Assembly: GCA_963678675.1 (NCBI GenBank)
Contig: OY783195.1
Span: forward strand, 2,428,001 to 2,492,000
DNA length: 64,000 nucleotides
Source of the DNA: Xiphydria camelus
Lineage: Eukaryota; Arthropoda; Insecta; Hymenoptera; Xiphydriidae
Direction: 5' to 3'
In this document: piece by piece, positions 55,587-64,000 of the stretch
How the letters are laid out: each line of letters begins with the position of its first letter
Numbering within the stretch: position 1 is the first letter of the stretch
Program-made: the position numbers and the translations under genes
Notes under the pieces: model-generated
What the model saw: the letters and a program-made list of their open reading frames with translations, nothing else
Databases searched by the model: none
Told to the model about the DNA's origin: nothing

Positions 55587-55760
55587 GTTGAAAATGTTGT
55601 GTTAGAATTGGTCCACCCATTTTTGTATGTCAAAATTTACTGATTTCTTATGTTAATTTAACCTGATTTGTGTTAATTTATGTTACCACATAACGTGTTG
55701 AATTAACACGAAAAATAAACTGATCTCTTGTGTTATATCTATAGTTGAGATAACGTTGAG
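55587..55760. mobile_element. Family M fragment
   Basis: TGTGTTAGAATTGGTCCACCC, ATTTTTGTATGTCAAAATTTAC and the inverted AATTAACACG / TGTTAATTT blocks match 23061-23531 and 34927-35285. Confidence 0.55.
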
Positions 55761-56160
55761 ATAATAAGGGCGTAATATTTTTCAGGTTAATCGACGTATA
55801 AAAAAATCCTCTGATCGTAAGATAAAACATTTCGCCTGATTCCACGTATTTTTACCCATAGACGTGGCGGGGTATCATCGATACAGCTCGCTTCATAACC
55901 ACGGGAAACCAGAATCCCTCGCCCCGTCACCCCACACGCAATTTCTATCGAGAAAATCTGCTCGCGACCCCCGCCCCAAATCGCTATTTACCTCGATATC
56001 CGCCGCGTTGTCGTTTCCAGATAACAAACAACGAAACGATACGTCAACCCAGGCCTATACCGCGCTGGTAACGCGATACCACGCGGACGACTGTCCGATT
56101 CCGCGCTACAAGATCGATCCGACCGATAAGGCGCGGAACGACGCACATGAGCTAATACTA
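55761..56160. other. Unique sequence
   Basis: No gene or repeat recognised. Confidence 0.3.
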
Positions 56161-56594
56161 GACTGTAAAAAAACTTGTATTAAATTTAACACAATAATTA
56201 TATATGAAACTTTTATCCGATACATGATTATGAAAATTAATATACTTCGTTATACAATTTATAAAGACAATTTCATAAGGAATTATATTAATTTTCATAA
56301 TTACGGAGTAGGGTAGACCGAGGCGAATCGGATCGCAGAACCATATTTCTCAGATCGTGTTGGAAATGGGCATTTCGATCGTTATCGTTCGTATTACCTC
56401 GTTCTCCTACAACGAAGTAATACAAGCACTCGAAATGCTCATTTTCCCACGATCTAAGAAATACAGATCTATGATCTGATTCACTCCGTGATCTGATGCG
56501 CCTCGGTCTACGCAATATTAATTTTTATAGTCACGTATTGGAGAAAAAAACCGTATATAAAAATATATTGGAAATAGAAATGTTTTCTACAGTG
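56161..56594 (+). mobile_element. T+U composite element, full length
   Basis: GACTGTAAAAAAACTTG... to ...ATGTTTTCTACAGTG with TA on each side (56159-56160, 56595-56596). T arms GATACATGATTATGAAAATT and ATTTTTATAGTCACGTATTGG. Palindrome U lies inside. Confidence 0.75.
56313..56511. mobile_element. Palindrome U nested in T
   Basis: Ends GTAGACCGAGGCGAATCGG and CGCCTCGGTCTAC. Inner arms GAAATGGGCATTTCGATCG with CTCGAAATGCTCATTTCC-like sequence, and CGAAGTAATACAAG. Also present in the 50389 copy but not in the T at 30210. Confidence 0.7.
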
Positions 56595-57920
56595 TATCTA
56601 AAGTGGCCATGCAATTTACATATCTGCACCTCAGAGCCCTCAGAGTACCTATGTTGAGTCCAAAAAGGCAGTTTTGAGATAATCGAGTTGAAAATATTAA
56701 TTAAATATCAATACTATTATTTAACATATAAAACCAATTTTCGGCAAAAAATCGACTTAACATACTCCGGCTCTGAGGTACAGGATCTCTACATTTGTCT
56801 ATCCGAACTGCTCGACGGAATCGACATCGTCCCATCGTCGCGCCCGCGTAATTATTATAGGTATAGCCTCGCGCGTACGAGCTTCTCAAATCGTAAGTAG
56901 CCGTTATTTTAACGAGAACTGCAGTGGCGGCGGGTTACGGGTCCGGCGTCGCGCTGCAGCCACATCACGGAAATATCGCGAACGCAGTCGCCGCCCGGCT
57001 AAATGGTCCCGCGTTTATTTTCATCATGGGAAATCGTAAATCCGCGCTCGCGCGCGCTGCTCCCGAACGGCGAGCGGCGGACGACGTCGGGTCGTCGCGT
57101 CGTCGGCGAGGGGTGAAGGCGGATCGACGTCTTCGACCGACGATCGTTTCGCGCGCAATCCCTTCCGTCCACCCGCATCAAAACTCTCGTACCTACACTC
57201 GGGAACCTCTCCCTCCGTCCGAGAGGAGTTACTCGTTAATTTCGGACCTTCCTCTGCTTCAACCCCCCTCCCCCGTCCCGCCGGGAAGCTATTCGCTGTG
57301 TGCGCTACACGTCGCGACATCTGTTGTTATAAATGTGGCGAATTTCTTAGCTGGATAATACGTCTACTGTGTATGGCAAAGGAGTGAAAGTTGAAGAATA
57401 ATTGTTGATTTTAATGCAATACAATTAGTTTTGGAAGGCAATACACTTCGTGATATAAGAATATTTTATCGATTCTGCTGCAAAAAGGTGAATTCGACAT
57501 TCAATTCTTTGTGTATTTAGCATAATACTACAAATTTAGAGGTTGAGAAAACGTAAACATTGGATTGCGAAATTGACATAATTAACAATTCTAATCATGA
57601 AGTTTTAGTAAAATTCATCTGAGAAGGAGTGAAGACGATTTAGAATAATTTATTTTATAAGCTTGGAAAAAGGAAATCTGAAATTTAGCTAAGTAAAGCC
57701 GCAATTCTCCAATTCGCGCGCATAATCGTTCTTCATCTCCCCCGCTGGTCTGTCGCACAGTCCGAATACGCGCACACCGGGGTCTCCCGCGTCCGCGCGG
57801 GGAAATTTAGCGCGTCGCGCCGACGGAGCTAACGACCGCGCGTGGAATTTGTCTCGGTTCGGTTTTCGGTAGGTGTTTCTCTCGCTCTCCGGCAGTGTAA
57901 ACCGACACTCCTGACTCTCG
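56595..57920. other. Unique sequence
   Basis: A decayed family N-like TTTTGAGATAATCGAGTTG at 56673. CpG-rich at 56925-57350, AT-rich at 57360-57700. No gene recognised. Confidence 0.3.
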
Positions 57921-57943
57921 CTGCTGCTGCTGCTGCTGCTGCT
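57921..57943. repeat. (CTG)n microsatellite
   Basis: Almost eight CTG triplets, followed by CCCTCTCCTCC. The triplet gives polyalanine/polyserine/polyglutamine frames that have no supporting context. Confidence 0.8.
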
Positions 57944-58679
57944 CCCTCTCCTCCCTCCCACCCCCCTCGCACGGCCATCTCGCATACTTCCCTACCCCCT
58001 CCAAGCCCCTTCGAAGCGCGCTCCTCAACTCGCCTTATTTTTCGTTTCGCGGGTACGCGTTTCTTTGTTTTCCGGCGGCGCGCGCGCGTGCTCCACCCGC
58101 ACGCAGCGCGGACGGACGCGCGCGGGAGGAAACGGCGAGGAGAGAAAGAGAGCCTGCAGGGGGGAACGACTTCGTACGGCATCCATATTCAAATGGATAC
58201 GGTATCGCGCTCGCGTTCGCGTCGCGGGCAACGGCGGGCAGGTGTTCCCGCTGGTTATAGGTGTGGGTGCCGAGGGGGTCAACGAGTGAGGAGGGGTGGG
58301 GCGAGAGCGCGGGGCGTCCGAGTGTGTCTCTCGGCGGCGGACGCGTGTGTCGCCGCGGCTGTACGCACACGCGTCTCCTCGGGCGCAAATTGAATACGCG
58401 CTCGTATTCGTTAACCGTGGCCGAGCCGCAGGGCCGGCCAGCCTGGGGTTAATTGCCGCGTGCTCCTTGCAAGCGGAGAGGAAGTCGCTCGGAGGAGGTT
58501 TCGATGGCTCGGTATCGCAAGGGATGCTGATAGGGTCACATCCCGTCAATTTTTTCTTTCTCGGATTACGAAAGTTCAGGAAAAATTGAAATACCCGTAT
58601 TTTTTTTCGTTTTTCAAATTTATTCCTCCTAATACGTGAACAAAAAAATGGAAATTAACAAGACAGTTAAAAAGTGCGC
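57944..58679. other. Unique GC-rich sequence
   Basis: CpG-dense to 58550, AT-rich after. No supported gene. Confidence 0.35.
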
Positions 58680-58815
58680 CTTCATATATGACGTCTTGTA
58701 GGTATCCCGCCCCTTTGATTGGTTTAGAAAGCGACGAAAGCCGTGATTGGTTACGAATGTAACGCATGCGCGCGGTGCGTTCGACGTTGGGTTATACTTA
58801 TCACGTCACATCCGG
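58680..58815. promoter_or_regulatory. Cluster of housekeeping-promoter motifs
   Basis: Within about 130 bp: ATGACGTC (CRE-like, 58688-58695), ATTGG at 58718-58722 and 58746-58750 (reverse CCAAT boxes), GCATGCGC (NRF-1-like, 58764-58771), ACGTCA (58802-58807) and ACATCCGG (reverse ETS site, 58807-58814). The motif classes are established. That they form one promoter is inference, and no transcript start or exon is recognised on either side. Confidence 0.3.
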
Positions 58816-59561
58816 CGCGAAATTTAATTCAAGATTTTCATAATTTTACGCTCTCCTACTTGCAACAATCAAGAAAATCGGTTTTTTTTTCGATGAGACA
58901 GAATTTTATTACGTTTCAGTTTCCGAATGCAGCTATTATTTTTATAAAATTGTGATGGCCGGGATGACCCCATTATCGGAGAAATTATGAATCGGACGAG
59001 AAACGATGCTCGAAGGGGGAGAAAAATCACGAAAAAAAAAGCACGTATTCGTCACCTACTTCCTAGACAGTCCGAACCGATCAATCGATCTCCGACGATA
59101 TCTCAGAGAGAAAAATCCGATTAGTGGGGGGAGAGATGAAAGATGCAACGAGTTCTATGCATTTCCTTATAGCGACGATAAATCGCGACCGCGCGCGACC
59201 CGACGAACCCTGCGGCCCTGCGGCGTGTGTACTCGGTATTCGATTAATCTCCCTCCCGCGACGGAACCCTCCCTCTGCCAACTTCGTAACCTCCGCTGCG
59301 CGCGAGTGAGGGAAGAAGTCGCCGGGAGAGAGCAAACTGTATACGGACGCGCGCGGCGGTCGTACCGCTTTTCGACTCGCGGATATTCCAATACGGAGTT
59401 TTTGAGAAAGAAAATTTCGAAGCTCGCGCGACTTTCAGAGGGATCGCGAGGGAGAATTCGCAGCGGAATTCCGAACTATACCCGCGGAGAATTCTATACC
59501 GAGGGAAAAGTAGGGCGGTAAAATCAACGATAACCGCGAGTTTCAATTTTCCTGATTGCTG
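58816..59561. other. Unique sequence
   Basis: No gene recognised. Confidence 0.3.
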
Positions 59562-59660
59562 CACCGAGAAAAATAACTTGGTCAATCTAACCAAAATCCT
59601 GGAAACGACGACCAAACCGTTTAGGGGAATATGGATCCTCCATCTGTTCGGTTAAACCGA
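59562..59660 (-). mobile_element. MITE family A fragment
   Basis: CACCGAGAAAAATAACTTGG, CAATCTAACCAAAATCCTGG, ATATGGATCCTCCATCTG, then cut off after GGTTAAACCGAC, where a different sequence begins. Confidence 0.7.
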
Positions 59661-59825
59661 CAACCCAGACGGATGTCTCGCTTTTTGTTAACTCTGATTT
59701 CATGTTATCCAGAAGATGACTGTTGGATAACACAAAATCTAAGTTATGAAAAAGTAAGAGATTAGACTGCCTACGCGCGGATGACTAAAAAATAGCTTTC
59801 TGGCTTGCGTTGCCCGGGTAGAATC
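59661..59825. mobile_element. Possible element Q truncating A
   Basis: AACCCAGACGGATG at the left and GTTGCCCGGGTAG at the right are loosely inverted. The inner pair TTATCCAGAAGATG / CTGTTGGATAAC forms a hairpin. Its start coincides with the break in A. Confidence 0.35.
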
Positions 59826-61446
59826 TAAACGCTTAGAAATACTATGGAATTATGGTCGGCGCCGAAATCAATCACGATTTCTGGTAAAATTACGGTTCTT
59901 TCAACCAGATTTCTCTCTGAGCGAGCCGTTTCATCCCTCGGATTTCTGAGCGACGATTTAGTATCGCAAAAAACGTATTATATACGGGGCCGATCGCGTC
60001 GAGTACACTCACGTTTTATTCGCTCCCTCTTACCCTCCATCCGAGTTTTCTGACCTAAATTTTATGGTCGCGACATATCGAATAGTTGTACCCGGAACCA
60101 ACGGGGCCGACCCCTGTCGTAAGATATCGCGAAACTTTCGGTCCCTATAAAGGGATATTCGCTGCCGAGTGGCGGGGAGCACGTATCACCCTCCGAGACG
60201 ATTTTATGGGTGACAAAAAATCCTCCAGTAGGTACGAATGCGACCACTGATATCGCGAAGAAAGAAGAAAAATCGGACGATTGAACGAATTTAATCGAGA
60301 AAAAATTTTAAAAAACTACGAGATATCGTTGATTTTCCGAGAATAAAATAATTCCCACGAATCCCCTTCGACCGACGGTAAGCGGGTAGAGTATAGCCGA
60401 GGTTTTCGGCGACCTCCCCCGTGGGAGGTAGGAGGAGGCGAAGCAGAGATTCGGTCACTCCCCGAAACTCGACTGCTCCGTATAAGAAAGCGCCGTTAAC
60501 GGATGACGTATATTAGGGATACTCCGGTCGAGAAGGGTACCCCAGAATTCAGGACCCTCCCTGTCCTTTACTGGCTATAAAAACCACTCGCTCTTTCCTC
60601 CCCGACCCTTAGCTAAAAGGCCAATCCCCCGCACCCTCCTTATCGATCCGAGAGAGAAAGAGAGAAAGTTTGACGGTTGGCGCGATTATTCCATTGGATT
60701 CCTCGTCCGTCGAATCTAGAGACGCTTGGAAGTCATATACTTCTTATTTCCCACGCGAATATTCGTAGTTGCAGTTTCTCGGACCATTCGATCGCGCGTG
60801 CGTGCGTGGCTGATGATTTTTTTAAACGCATCAGCCGACGAGCGATTAGTTCTCACGCTTTCACTGGCTACAGCGGCGTTTGCCCCGGCTGACGAAGGAA
60901 TGGGAATTGAGCGTTCAACAGTAATTGATGCGTTCGAAAACGACATTCTAAGTAAGTCACCGACGACGAAATACGTGACGCCGGGAGTACGCGCGTACAA
61001 CTTTGCACCGGATCCCTCGAAGTGGGTCGAAGGTCGTCCGCGGGAAGACGGGAAAACAAATTAACGTGGCAACACGATCGATAAGGAAGTGGCATTCTCC
61101 TGCAGTCGTAATCCAACGTCGTTCTTTATTTCTCGGTCGCGCGCGGCGTGTGGCGTGTGCGAGCGACGTAATTCCTCTTCCGTCCGCGCACCAACCCCCC
61201 CCACCCCTCCGCGCACGGATACATCCTCCCCTACGTGTACAAATGGAAGAGTACTGCACGTAGTGGCGAGGACTTCGCGCTGTTCTCTTCTGAGAAACCG
61301 TCGATGATATTTCCGCGTTTGTTCAGCCGTCCGAATAAACATTTTCCCCGCCGAAAATTCTCGTCGTCACCCCTATTTCGTGTCTTCGCGCAACAACCGC
61401 ATTTTCTCCCGATTCCGCAAAACGGCGCGCGCGACCAATGCGTGCA
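59826..61446. other. Unique sequence
   Basis: No supported gene. Frames near 60716-61064 on both strands are unremarkable. Confidence 0.35.
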
Positions 61447-61465
61447 CCCCCCCCCCCCCCCCCCC
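61447..61465. repeat. Poly-C run
   Basis: 19 consecutive C. Similar runs at 8260-8278 and 27286-27303. Confidence 0.9.
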
Positions 61466-61837
61466 GGTCGAAGGAGGAGGTTGCAACTCACCTCGGCGCG
61501 TCAACCCAACGGGCCGCGCGCGCGGTGCAAAACGTCATGGGCAAGTATTTCTTTCTTCTCTGATCGATACTGCTTGAGACATTACCGGACGCTGAAAATA
61601 GTTGAAAGGGAACTGGTCTATGCTTCCCTTCCCCGTTCCTCCTGCCTACCTTCGTTCTTCTTTAACGACGAGTCGAGCTTTCGCGGAAGCCTGCACACGG
61701 GAGACCGGAAGGTCGCGATTCCAACCGTGGAAGGAGTAAGTAGTAACTGAGCAAGTGTGGCTAGACTGTCGCGGAGACGGGAGAAGGCCTCGAGATTCAA
61801 CTTTGTTTGATGAAGCTTTGAGAAATATGTGCCTTGA
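61466..61837. other. Unique sequence with donor-like site
   Basis: On the minus strand CGCCGAG is followed by GTGAGTTG at 61491-61484, a good donor. It could end a non-coding first exon joining the exon at 52218, but no other evidence supports it. Confidence 0.2.
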
Positions 61838-61924
61838 GGAATATTTTACTTGATCCGATAAAGCGTTTGTTTCGCTATATTCAAACAAACATTTACTAAC
61901 AACAAATAAACTGTTCTTTCGATG
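61838..61924. mobile_element. MITE family B, right fragment
   Basis: TTTTACTTGATCCGATAAAG, TTCGCTATATTCAAACAAAC and ACAAATAAACTGTTCTTTCG match the right third of B. Confidence 0.65.
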
Positions 61925-62220
61925 TAGGCAGTGATATTGTAAATACGAAAGTGAATTTGTCTGTATACTTGTTACCTCTTCACGGATAAACTACCGAACC
62001 AATTTTGATGAAATTTGGCAGAGAAATAACTGAAGACACCCGGAGAAGAACCCAGCCAGACATAATTATGTTGTAAATTTTGCAGCAACTTTACGAAAAT
62101 CCAGATCACAGCGTGCAGCAGCTTTGTGTACTTTATGAGTCCTCCTTTGACACTGTTATCCATATAGTCGAATGATGAAATCATGTTTCGGAAGTAATGA
62201 ATAAATTTAAAACACATTAG
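61925..62220. repeat. Old interspersed repeat with conserved arthropod motif
   Basis: CTTCACGGATAAACTACCG, AACCAATTTTGATGAAATTTG and AGACACCCGGAGAAGAAC form a block I recall from repeats of many arthropod genomes. I cannot assign its class from one copy. Confidence 0.4.
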
Positions 62221-62808
62221 GTATTGCGAATCGACAAGTTAAATTTTCCATAAATTTCGATAATTTTTAAATTAAAAATTTTCTTTTTTATGAAATTATC
62301 GTTCATTTATTTTAAAAGAAAGTGCTTAATTAAAACAGTATCGGACTTTTCACTTTGCCCTCGCACGTGGCGTCGTCATAAATTCAATACAACGAATGAT
62401 CTAAGATGATGGCATTCAATGGAACCCAGCAGGCAACATCAGCAGCACGCGGATGAGTAGAAGGGGTGCACATCCCCCATTGATATCCGACGCTGATATC
62501 CGCCAATTAAATAAAAAAAAAATACAAATTCCACGCGGACAGAGTCAAGGGTAACAACTGATCTATATATGAAATTCAACCCCAACGCGCGGAAGAGGAG
62601 AAAAGGAACGAGCGGTAGAAGGAGAAACCCGGAAGCACGTTCCCTCGCGCAACGATTCCCTTTACGTGTTGCGCGTTCTGCGTGATCTCGAGCACCCCCC
62701 TTCTCTCTGCACCCTCCGCGAGCACCTATATCGAGCGTTCGCATCGCTCGAAACGATACTAACCTGCGACGATCTTTACGAGCTCTTTATCGCGAACTTT
62801 TACACCCC

Positions 62809-62810
<2 letters not shown>
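62221..62810. other. Unique sequence
   Basis: AT-rich then GC-rich. No gene recognised. Confidence 0.3.

Positions 62811-62861
<51 letters not shown>
62811..62861. repeat. (CT)n microsatellite
   Basis: About 50 bp of uninterrupted CT, the longest dinucleotide repeat in the window. Confidence 0.9.
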
Positions 62862-62863
<2 letters not shown>

Positions 62864-63468
62864 GCCGCTTGATAAAACATTTTCCCCGCGGCGTCAGATC
62901 GACCCCGAGGAGAATTTAACGCAAAGGGGGGGGGGGGCATCTCGGCGTCGCGCGCGCGATTCTTTTCCCTTCCCCCGGTGGAGCGCTGGGTTCGCGGAGA
63001 GGCAGGAAGGAGGAGAAGAGAGGTGCGCCACCGCAACGCGCGCGCGGCCCGCGGTATGCCGTGCCGGCTTATATATATCCCAAGACGGTCGCATGTCATA
63101 TCAGCAATCATCGGGCCGGGATATAGGTACGTCTGTATAATATTACGATAGTACACGTGCTCTTGTATGTATATTACCCGCGGGGATTAGCCGGGAGCTC
63201 GCATGCTCGGAGACTGATGTGACCGCGGAGACCGCCTTGGCTGGACATGCGAACCGCGGCGGACTCCGTATCGCGCGGGGGACCACTGCGCGCCGAGAAA
63301 CCGAGAGATCTCAGATTTATATTGGTGGCGCGCCCGCGGAGGGAGCGAAGCGAAAGCGAGCCTCCGAAGGTGCGCGTGGAAAGTAGTAAGAGCCGCTGGT
63401 CAGACATTCCTGATTGACGGTATAATATGCGTCCGAGTTGAAGCTGCGTTGAATTTTCTGAATTCTTA
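62862..63468. other. Unique sequence
   Basis: Poly-G near 62926-62937. No gene recognised. Confidence 0.35.
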
Positions 63469-63597
63469 CACTGAAAACAATATTTAGCTAATCTAGACAA
63501 ATATTGCTAGCGTAGCAAGGATTCTTGCTATTGCGAAGAAAATTATCACTGCAATTATTACTATAACTTTCTAGTTGTGACCAAATTGTTTTCAGTG
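63469..63597 (+). mobile_element. MITE family I, short form
   Basis: A 129-bp element, CACTGAAAACAATATTTAGC... to ...CAAATTGTTTTCAGTG, TA on both sides (63467-63468, 63598-63599). Reverse of 19787-19945 without its extra 30 bases. Confidence 0.8.
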
Positions 63598-63648
63598 TAC
63601 GTCAAACTAACAAAAATCGTTCGTCACGAGTGTAAATTGCAAATGGTA

Positions 63649-63905
63649 CACTGAGAGAAATAATTAGTTATGCCAACCGAAGGTTTGGTTGATGTGGCAG
63701 CAACGAAATATTTTCATTGAGACGAGAAAACTTTTCGTTGCGAATAATAAATGTTGGTTGTGGGAACGCAATGCTTCTAAGATGTTTAGTTGTGATCATT
63801 CAGTTAAACGCGTTTAGTTATTCTGATTAAAATACCGGTCGACTGAACCAAATATTTAATTATTCGAACCAAATATATCGTTACTCCAACCAAAATAGTT
63901 ATTTT
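63649..63905 (+). mobile_element. MITE family A variant, right end lost
   Basis: CACTGAGAGAAATAATTAG after TA (63647-63648). Later A blocks (GTTAAACGCGTTTAGTTATT, AAAATACCGG, CGAACCAAATATATCG) are preceded by about 130 bp of unfamiliar sequence. Confidence 0.6.
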
Positions 63906-63920
63906 CGTTATTAGGGCGTG

Positions 63921-64000
63921 AAGCGCTGTTTTTAACGAGTGTGAAGTTTGCCGCACGAGCGAAGCGAGTACGGCAATCACACTCGTTAGAACGGCGCGAA
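63921..64000. repeat. Inverted repeat cut by window end
   Basis: AACGAGTGTGA (63934-63944) and TCACACTCGTT (63977-63987) are perfect complements. The flanks GAAGCGCTGTTTTT and AGAACGGCGCGAA extend the arms. The loop contains GAGCGAAGCGAG. Confidence 0.55.

Noticed and set aside
57689..57985. Poly-serine/alanine frame through (CTG)n
   Set aside because: Frame created by the microsatellite. No flanking coding signal.
60716..61064. Overlapping open frames on both strands
   Set aside because: Balanced-looking peptides but no motif, and the two strands mirror each other as expected for chance frames.
1..64000. tRNA, rRNA, CRISPR arrays, telomere repeats, bacterial genes or viral genes
   Set aside because: No tRNA B-box with paired arms, no rRNA segment, no regularly spaced repeats, no TTAGG array, and no ribosome-binding-site-led long genes were found by eye.

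Overview
This is eukaryotic, intron-like or intergenic DNA. It shows no operons and no long convincing reading frame. GC-rich stretches packed with CpG, with many (CG)n tracts, alternate with AT-rich blocks. Abundant short palindromic transposons, two TTAA-flanked piggyBac-type elements and a pogo/Tigger-type element point to an insect. CpG abundance together with these CACTGAG-ended elements makes me think of Hymenoptera, perhaps an ant; that identification is inference.

Genes: I find no complete protein-coding gene. On the minus strand three small exon-like segments share splice phase 1. A 39-nt segment at 52180-52218 has a polypyrimidine/AG acceptor, an ATG two bases in and a GTGAGT donor. 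A 33-nt microexon at 17809-17841 has a branch-point-like CTGAT, a pyrimidine tract, an AG acceptor and a GTAAGT donor. A possible alternative first exon lies at 1973-2090. The simplest reading is the 5' part of a minus-strand gene with a very long intron (about 34 kb between the first two exons) that continues off the left edge. CpG- and GA-rich promoter-like blocks lie upstream of the 52 kb and 2 kb exons. I do not recognise the protein.

Mobile DNA: the intronic sequence is dense with short (about 120-540 bp) non-autonomous elements. Most belong to unrelated internal families, labelled A-Z here, but share the terminus CACTGAGAAAAA...TTTTTCTCAGTG flanked by TA, as expected of Tc1/mariner-type MITEs. 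Several are nested, so relative ages can be read: a three-level nest at 18318-19066, hairpins in a palindrome at 48807-49341, a pogo-like element inside family B at 39140-39730, and a TTAA insertion inside family B at 14235-14936. Two further piggyBac-like MITEs lie at 37373-37964 and 42148-42656. Three local tandem duplications (31881-32547, 34927-35285, 41072-41607) involve these repeats.

Layout: 0-8.4 kb is GC-rich with the candidate left exon. 8.4-19 kb is MITE-rich with the microexon. 19-28 kb is mostly unique. 28-36 kb is MITE-dense. 36-45 kb holds the piggyBac/pogo elements. 45-51 kb holds palindromic elements. 52-54 kb is the CpG-rich promoter-like block beside the right exon. 54-64 kb is mostly unique with a few MITEs and a promoter-like motif cluster near 58.7 kb.
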